Assembly: GCA_030525745.1 (NCBI GenBank)
Contig: JAUNED010000010.1
Location: forward strand, 1-64,000
DNA: 64,000 nucleotides
Direction: 5' to 3'
DNA from: Lonepinella koalarum
GTDB taxonomy: Bacteria > Pseudomonadota > Gammaproteobacteria > Enterobacterales > Pasteurellaceae
The notes beneath the pieces are model-generated. The model saw nothing but the letters and a program-made list of their open reading frames with translations, ran no database searches and was not told the DNA's origin. Every line of letters starts with the position of its first letter. The stretch's first letter is position 1. This document shows, piece after piece, positions 59,562-64,000 of this stretch. A program made the position numbers and the translations under genes.

Positions 59562-60213
59562 AATCAAACAAATGCTTTCCGTTTATTTTATTGCCGGTAC
59601 ACAAGATTGTCGGCATTTATCAGGTAACGTCAGTGAGAATTTATTATCTATTTTGGAACAAGCATTGGTTGCCGGCATCACTTGTTTTCAGTTCCGTGAT
59701 AAAGGTAAAAATTCCTTAGAAGCTGAGCCGGAAAAACAAAAACAATTGGCAAAACAATGCCTTGAACTATGCCGAAAATATCATGTTCCCTTTATTATTA
59801 ATGATAATGTGCAACTTGCCATAGAGATTGGGGCTGACGGTATTCATGTCGGACAAAAGGATATGGCGGTATCGGAAGTATTGGCTCAAACCAAACATAA
59901 ATTAATTGTGGGGCTTTCTACCAATAATTTAGATCAGGTGTTTGAAGCGGAAAAAAATGTAGAGATTGATTATATCGGCGTCGGCCCCATTTTCCCCACA
60001 AACTCAAAAGCAGATCATTCTCCTGCCTTAGGTATAGATTATGTGGCAAATCTGAAAAAGCAGGGTATCACTAAGCCTTTTGTGACCATTGGTGGTGTGA
60101 ATGAAGAGTCTGCTCGAAAATTAAAAGCCTTAGGTGCTGATGGTGTTGCGGTGATTTCAGCCATTATTAAATCAGAAAATATTGCCGAAACGGTGAAACA
60201 GTTAAAAGAGTAA
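59554..60213 (+). CDS. thiE: Thiamine phosphate synthase
   Basis: 219 residues from the ATG at 59554, which overlaps the thiD stop by 8 bp. TIM-barrel enzyme joining HMP-PP and thiazole phosphate; motifs CFQFRDKGKNSLE, FIINDNVQLAIEIGADGIHVGQKD, IDYIGVGPIFPTNSKAD and TIGGVNEESARKL. Coupled to thiD. Confidence 0.95.
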   Translation: MNKIKQMLSVYFIAGTQDCRHLSGNVSENLLSILEQALVAGITCFQFRDKGKNSLEAEPEKQKQLAKQCLELCRKYHVPFIINDNVQLAIEIGADGIHVGQKDMAVSEVLAQTKHKLIVGLSTNNLDQVFEAEKNVEIDYIGVGPIFPTNSKADHSPALGIDYVANLKKQGITKPFVTIGGVNEESARKLKALGADGVAVISAIIKSENIAETVKQLKE

Positions 60214-60218
60214 AATAA

Positions 60219-60248
60219 AAAATGGGGAAATAATTTCCCCATTTTCTT
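60219..60248. terminator. Bidirectional terminator between thiE and phoH
   Basis: AAAATGGGGAAA (60219-60230), TAA loop, TTTCCCCATTTT (60234-60245): 12-bp perfect stem between convergent genes. Confidence 0.85.
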
Positions 60249-60255
60249 ACGCTTT

Positions 60256-61368
60256 TTATTGCTCTACTGTGGATAATTTTTCCAATCGGCGTTGTTCTGC
60301 GAGTTGTTGCTTGCGTTCTTCATCTTTTGCTTCCCATTTTTCGTAGGCTTGTACCACTTTGGCAACAACAGGGTGGCGAACAATATCCTTGCTGTCAAAA
60401 TAATTAAAACTGAGTTCAGACACGTTTTCTAATACTTCAATAGCGTGTTTTAACCCGGATTTTTGAGAACGAGGCAAATCTACTTGGGTGATATCGCCTG
60501 TGATGACGGCTTTGGAATTAAAACCGATTCGGGTTAGGAACATTTTCATTTGTTCTACGGTGGTATTTTGGCTTTCATCAAGAATGATAAAACTGTCATT
60601 AAGTGTTCGCCCACGCATATAGGCTAGCGGTGCAATTTCAATGACATTGCGCTCCATCAGTTTTTCTACACGCTCGAAACCTAACATTTCGTATAATGCG
60701 TCATAGAGTGGTCGTAAATAAGGCTCGATTTTTGAACCTAAATCGCCCGGCAAAAAACCGAGTTTTTCACCGGCTTCCACAGCAGGGCGTGTAAGTAAAA
60801 TTCGTCGAATTTCTTGGCGTTCCAAGGCTTCCACTGCTGCAGCAACCGCAAGAAAGGTTTTTCCTGTGCCGGCCGGGCCGATACCGAAACTGATATCGTG
60901 GGTTAAAATGTTGTGCAAATACGCGATTTGATTTTGACCTCGGGGTTTAATTAAACCTCGCTTGGTTTTTATGCCGGAGGTATAGGCTTTCTTTCCCGAA
61001 TATACTTCTGTTTGCTCAGGCACTTCACTTTCCTGCAATAACATTCGGCTCTCTTGCAATGCAATATGTACATCAGATAAATCTAATTCTTTGATTTTGC
61101 CACGTACAGGGGCAGTTTCGACATACAAATCTTGGATTAATTTCACCGCACTTTTGACCAAATTTTCGTGAAATGCGGTTTGTTTTTGAGCATTGGAATG
61201 AATGACAAAGGTAAAGTTTTGGCGTGCAATAGTTAAATTTAACTCTCGTTCAATCAACTTTAGATTGTCATCGTAGGCACCACACAAGGACTGCAATCGG
61301 AAATTATCCTCAGGAGATAATGTCAATTCGCTTTTATAGATTGATTTCACGTATTTACCTTTTATCAT
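60256..61368 (-). CDS. phoH: PhoH-family ATPase (YbeZ type)
   Basis: 370 residues with an N-terminal KH-like region (about 15-90, ending [20 protein letters not shown]) typical of YbeZ, then the PhoH RNA-helicase-like ATPase with Walker [18 protein letters not shown] and Walker [24 protein letters not shown]. Usually works with the endoribonuclease YbeY, but ybeY is not adjacent. Its start overlaps the end of gshAB by 14 bp. Confidence 0.92.
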   Translation of the reverse strand: MIKGKYVKSIYKSELTLSPEDNFRLQSLCGAYDDNLKLIERELNLTIARQNFTFVIHSNAQKQTAFHENLVKSAVKLIQDLYVETAPVRGKIKELDLSDVHIALQESRMLLQESEVPEQTEVYSGKKAYTSGIKTKRGLIKPRGQNQIAYLHNILTHDISFGIGPAGTGKTFLAVAAAVEALERQEIRRILLTRPAVEAGEKLGFLPGDLGSKIEPYLRPLYDALYEMLGFERVEKLMERNVIEIAPLAYMRGRTLNDSFIILDESQNTTVEQMKMFLTRIGFNSKAVITGDITQVDLPRSQKSGLKHAIEVLENVSELSFNYFDSKDIVRHPVVAKVVQAYEKWEAKDEERKQQLAEQRRLEKLSTVEQ

Positions 61369-63640
61369 TTTCTAATTCAGGAAACAGCATTTTAATCACA
61401 TTTTGCGTTAAGCGGCGAGACTTTCCGGCATAAGGGAAAATGTGCATCATCATCATTGGGTTAAAATTAGCTTCTATTACACCCCAAGAATTTAAGTTTG
61501 GTTGAGCCGGTTTAGTTAAATCAGGGATAATTAAATCTACTCCACAGACTGAAGCCCCCATTGCTTTGGCTATGCCTACGGCAAGGGCTTTATAGCTTTC
61601 GTGCATTTCATCGGTCATATCAATACTATCACCACCGGTACTAATATTGGAGTTAGCACGAAGTTGTACCCTGCGATCTTTTTCCGGCACGCTATCAAAG
61701 GTTAATCCTTGTTCTTTAAGTTGTAGACTTTCAATATCGCCCAGTGCGATTTTTTTCAATGGTGTTCGACTACCGTCTCCACGCAGTGGATGGTTATTTT
61801 TCTGAGTAACTAATTCTGCCACAGTATGTATACCATCACCAACCACGTTTGCAGGGACTCGTAATAATACGGCTAAGGTTTCTTCGCCCAGTACAAAAAA
61901 ACGATATTCTGTGCCGACTAAATAATCTTCCACCATCACTTCTTTATCTTCACGGAATGCGATTTCTATGGCTTTGGCAAAATCAGCAGAATCATTAACA
62001 CCTTGTTGGAAAATGGTAATACCCAATCCATAATTAGTGGATTTTGGTTTAATTACAATGGCTCGCCCCTCAAATAACCGATAACTGGCGATAGCTTGTT
62101 GTGGTGAGGTAAATTCGATACTTTTCGGCACATTAAAGCCGGCCTTTTCCAGCACTTTTTTGGTAACGACTTTATTTTCCATAATTAACGGCGAAATATA
62201 GCTATCCTTAGAGGTCATATTGCCGTTTTTGACATATTCGATATGATGACCGAATTGTAAACAGAGGAACTGATCGTTTTCATCTAAGATCTCTGTCTTA
62301 ATGCCTTTTTGAATGACATCGAAGAGTAGGGCTTGGGTGGAAAGTTCCATATTATCAAAAGCAGACAGTGCATAAAAACGTTCGAAGGCTCGGGCTTTGT
62401 AATCTTTAGCCAGTTTTGCGCCCAATTGTTGATAACCACCGGCTTGTTCAATGGCGGTAACGACTTTGGCACATAAGGTTTTTGTAGGGGCTGACAATTG
62501 AGATAATTTTTCTGACCAAATATTGACCGCACTTTGTGGCGCAGAAATAGCTTGTAGCATTTCTCCCATTGTGGTTAATAATGTTTCACCTTCAGCTTGA
62601 TAAGCCGTAGACGAAAACGGATCTTCCCAAGCGACTTCGATCAAACGTGCCTTACCTACTTCAATGGACTGTTGATCTGCGGTTTCATCGAGCCAAAGCA
62701 TGAGTAATAAAAAATAATGAATAAATTCAGCATCTTGCAAATTAATGCCATATTGCTCAAAAGGGTTTAAATCAAATAGTCTAAATTCGACATAATGAAT
62801 GCCTTTCTTGACTAACTCTCTGGCAGTTTTTGCACCACGCAAGCGAACATTGGAATAAAATTCTTTTTCTGCAATTAATTTTCCTGTTTTGACCCAATGT
62901 TCTAAACTTTGCGCATATTCTTCTACGGAATCAAAAGAGACTTTTATTTCAGGTGCATTAACATAACCATATTGTCCAGAACGTAAGCTACGCACATATT
63001 GGCCGTTTTTTAGCGGTGATCCGTCTTTGAAGTAAGTACTTTCTACTGTAGGGCTGGCAGATAATAAATATAGGATAACCCATTGGTAGCGAAGGAAATT
63101 TTTTGCCATTTTTAAATATAAGGCATTTTGAAAGGTGATTTTATCGGCATATTCCTGTTGCAAATGAAATAAGGTATCAACCAAATCAGGGCTAAGCTGG
63201 AAATTATAATGAATACCGCTGACCATCTGTTTGTTTTTTCCATAGGATTGCACTAAATACTCACGATAGGCAACATCTTCCTGATTATCAAGTTGGGCAA
63301 CCTTGATTTCATTTTCCGGTGGAAGACCGGCGGGCATACTAAAAGGAAAAATATATTCATCTTCTGGTAATGAACGAAGCACAACTTCATGAATCGCAGA
63401 CAGCCAACGCAGGCTATCCGCTAATTTTTTATTTGGCGGTGTAATCAATTCTAACTGGCTTTCGGCAAAATCAGTTTGAATATAAGGATGGTAACTGCGG
63501 TTCCCAAATACGGCAGGGTGTGGCGTGGTGACAATTGAACCATCGGAATATATCCTTTGGCTCTCTTTTTCTAAGCCGAATAAGCCTTGTTGAAAAAGTA
63601 AGCCAAGTTGTTTATCACGAATAATTTGCTGTAGTTTCAT
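61355..63640 (-). CDS. gshAB: Bifunctional glutamate-cysteine ligase / glutathione synthetase
   Basis: 761-residue GshF/GshAB fusion known from Pasteurella and Streptococcus; makes glutathione in one enzyme. N-terminal GshA-type ligase (about 1-470; [21 protein letters not shown]) and C-terminal ATP-grasp domain (about 490-755; [60 protein letters not shown]). Followed by phoH. Confidence 0.95.
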   Translation of the reverse strand: MKLQQIIRDKQLGLLFQQGLFGLEKESQRIYSDGSIVTTPHPAVFGNRSYHPYIQTDFAESQLELITPPNKKLADSLRWLSAIHEVVLRSLPEDEYIFPFSMPAGLPPENEIKVAQLDNQEDVAYREYLVQSYGKNKQMVSGIHYNFQLSPDLVDTLFHLQQEYADKITFQNALYLKMAKNFLRYQWVILYLLSASPTVESTYFKDGSPLKNGQYVRSLRSGQYGYVNAPEIKVSFDSVEEYAQSLEHWVKTGKLIAEKEFYSNVRLRGAKTARELVKKGIHYVEFRLFDLNPFEQYGINLQDAEFIHYFLLLMLWLDETADQQSIEVGKARLIEVAWEDPFSSTAYQAEGETLLTTMGEMLQAISAPQSAVNIWSEKLSQLSAPTKTLCAKVVTAIEQAGGYQQLGAKLAKDYKARAFERFYALSAFDNMELSTQALLFDVIQKGIKTEILDENDQFLCLQFGHHIEYVKNGNMTSKDSYISPLIMENKVVTKKVLEKAGFNVPKSIEFTSPQQAIASYRLFEGRAIVIKPKSTNYGLGITIFQQGVNDSADFAKAIEIAFREDKEVMVEDYLVGTEYRFFVLGEETLAVLLRVPANVVGDGIHTVAELVTQKNNHPLRGDGSRTPLKKIALGDIESLQLKEQGLTFDSVPEKDRRVQLRANSNISTGGDSIDMTDEMHESYKALAVGIAKAMGASVCGVDLIIPDLTKPAQPNLNSWGVIEANFNPMMMMHIFPYAGKSRRLTQNVIKMLFPELENDKR

Positions 63641-63823
63641 TGTTTTTCCTTATTGCGCACATCATCATTATACCTTACCACAAAATAAAAAAACGCGATC
63701 AAAATTGACCGCACTTTTTATTCATAAAGGTTTCTTTATACTCTATTCATACCTCTTTAGAAGTGGGGTATCTTTTATTCTAAGCCGGCATATTCTTTTG
63801 CTTAAATGAATAATAAGCTGTAG

Positions 63824-64000
63824 TTATAGGTGATTTTCATATGCGACTAATGTATTGTGCATGAGCATTGCTACTGTCATCGGGCCGACCCCACCAGGAA
63901 CAGGAGTAATAAATGCTGCTTTTTTTACCGCACTTTCATAGTCCACATCACCTTTGAGCTTACCATCGGCAGTGCGGTTAATGCCGACATCAATCACTAT
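63824..64000 (-). CDS. folD: Bifunctional methylene-THF dehydrogenase / cyclohydrolase FolD, C-terminal part
   Basis: Partial; the gene begins beyond the right edge. 58 codons plus stop are visible on the minus strand, reading [22 protein letters not shown]...[29 protein letters not shown], the FolD C-terminal signature ([10 protein letters not shown]). An uptake signal lies within the coding region near 63928. Confidence 0.95.
   Translation of the reverse strand: MVIDVGINRTADGKLKGDVDYESAVKKAAFITPVPGGVGPMTVAMLMHNTLVAYENHL

Overview
The window is chromosomal DNA of a member of the Pasteurellaceae. Three things point there: the 9-mer AAGTGCGGT (the Haemophilus influenzae-type DNA uptake signal, USS) occurs in dozens of copies on both strands from about 9.5 kb to the right end; the gene content is typical of the family (PAS-less arcB, fused gshAB, fused hisIE, compact exbB-exbD-tonB); and most proteins read like those of Haemophilus, Pasteurella, Avibacterium or Aggregatibacter. 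I cannot fix genus or species from sequence alone.

1-9.5 kb is the unusual part. It holds a histidine biosynthesis operon (hisC, hisB, hisH, hisA, hisF, hisIE; hisG/hisD presumably lie off the left edge) in which nearly every gap between his genes carries an accessory gene. These are a RhuM-Fic protein, a RAYT/IS200-like single-strand transposase, a DUF7832-type putative immunity protein, an unknown helical protein, a BRO-N phage-type protein and an Imm8-type immunity protein. Four copies of a 105-114 bp element made of four covarying hairpins sit in the same operon, two of them bracketing the transposase. The 3' end of hisB is duplicated around one accessory gene. This segment also uses the other uptake-signal dialect (ACAAGCGGT, Actinobacillus pleuropneumoniae type), which I did not find in full elsewhere in the window. 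I read the operon as a mosaic, probably acquired from an Apl-type relative.

9.6-24 kb is mostly minus-strand housekeeping: arcB, srmB, folA, tatD, holB, tmk, mltG, plsY, an unknown lipoprotein, fklB, psd and a YidE-family transporter, with folB and trmN6 on the plus strand. 24-35 kb is plus strand: an SbmA/YddA-like ABC exporter; a metal-response pair (a 52-residue Cys-rich metallothionein-like gene on the minus strand and a divergent MerR regulator with a textbook 19-bp-spacer promoter between them); a 513-bp gap with three perfect DnaA boxes; then rppH, a TSUP permease, lgt, thyA, tadA, tRNA-Ile2(CAU), rpsF-priB-rpsR-rplI and rnr. A decayed transposase remnant follows rnr.

35.8-49 kb holds tonB-exbD-exbB (putative Fur box upstream), aroE-tsaC-yrdD, rmuC, purA, tRNA-Ser(UGA), rpsO, glycerate kinase with a GntP-type permease, hpt, pmbA and darP.

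49-58.7 kb is a transport and sensing locus. An AfuABC/FbpABC-like ABC importer (binding protein, ATPase, fused permease, second ATPase; minus strand) is divergent from a PgtC-PgtB-PgtA-like periplasmic sensor, histidine kinase and response regulator (plus strand), with a perfect CRP site in the 356-bp divergent region. By analogy with Pgt and Afu systems this probably takes up phosphorylated organic compounds in response to them. The window ends with thiD-thiE, phoH (ybeZ type), gshAB and the 3' end of folD.
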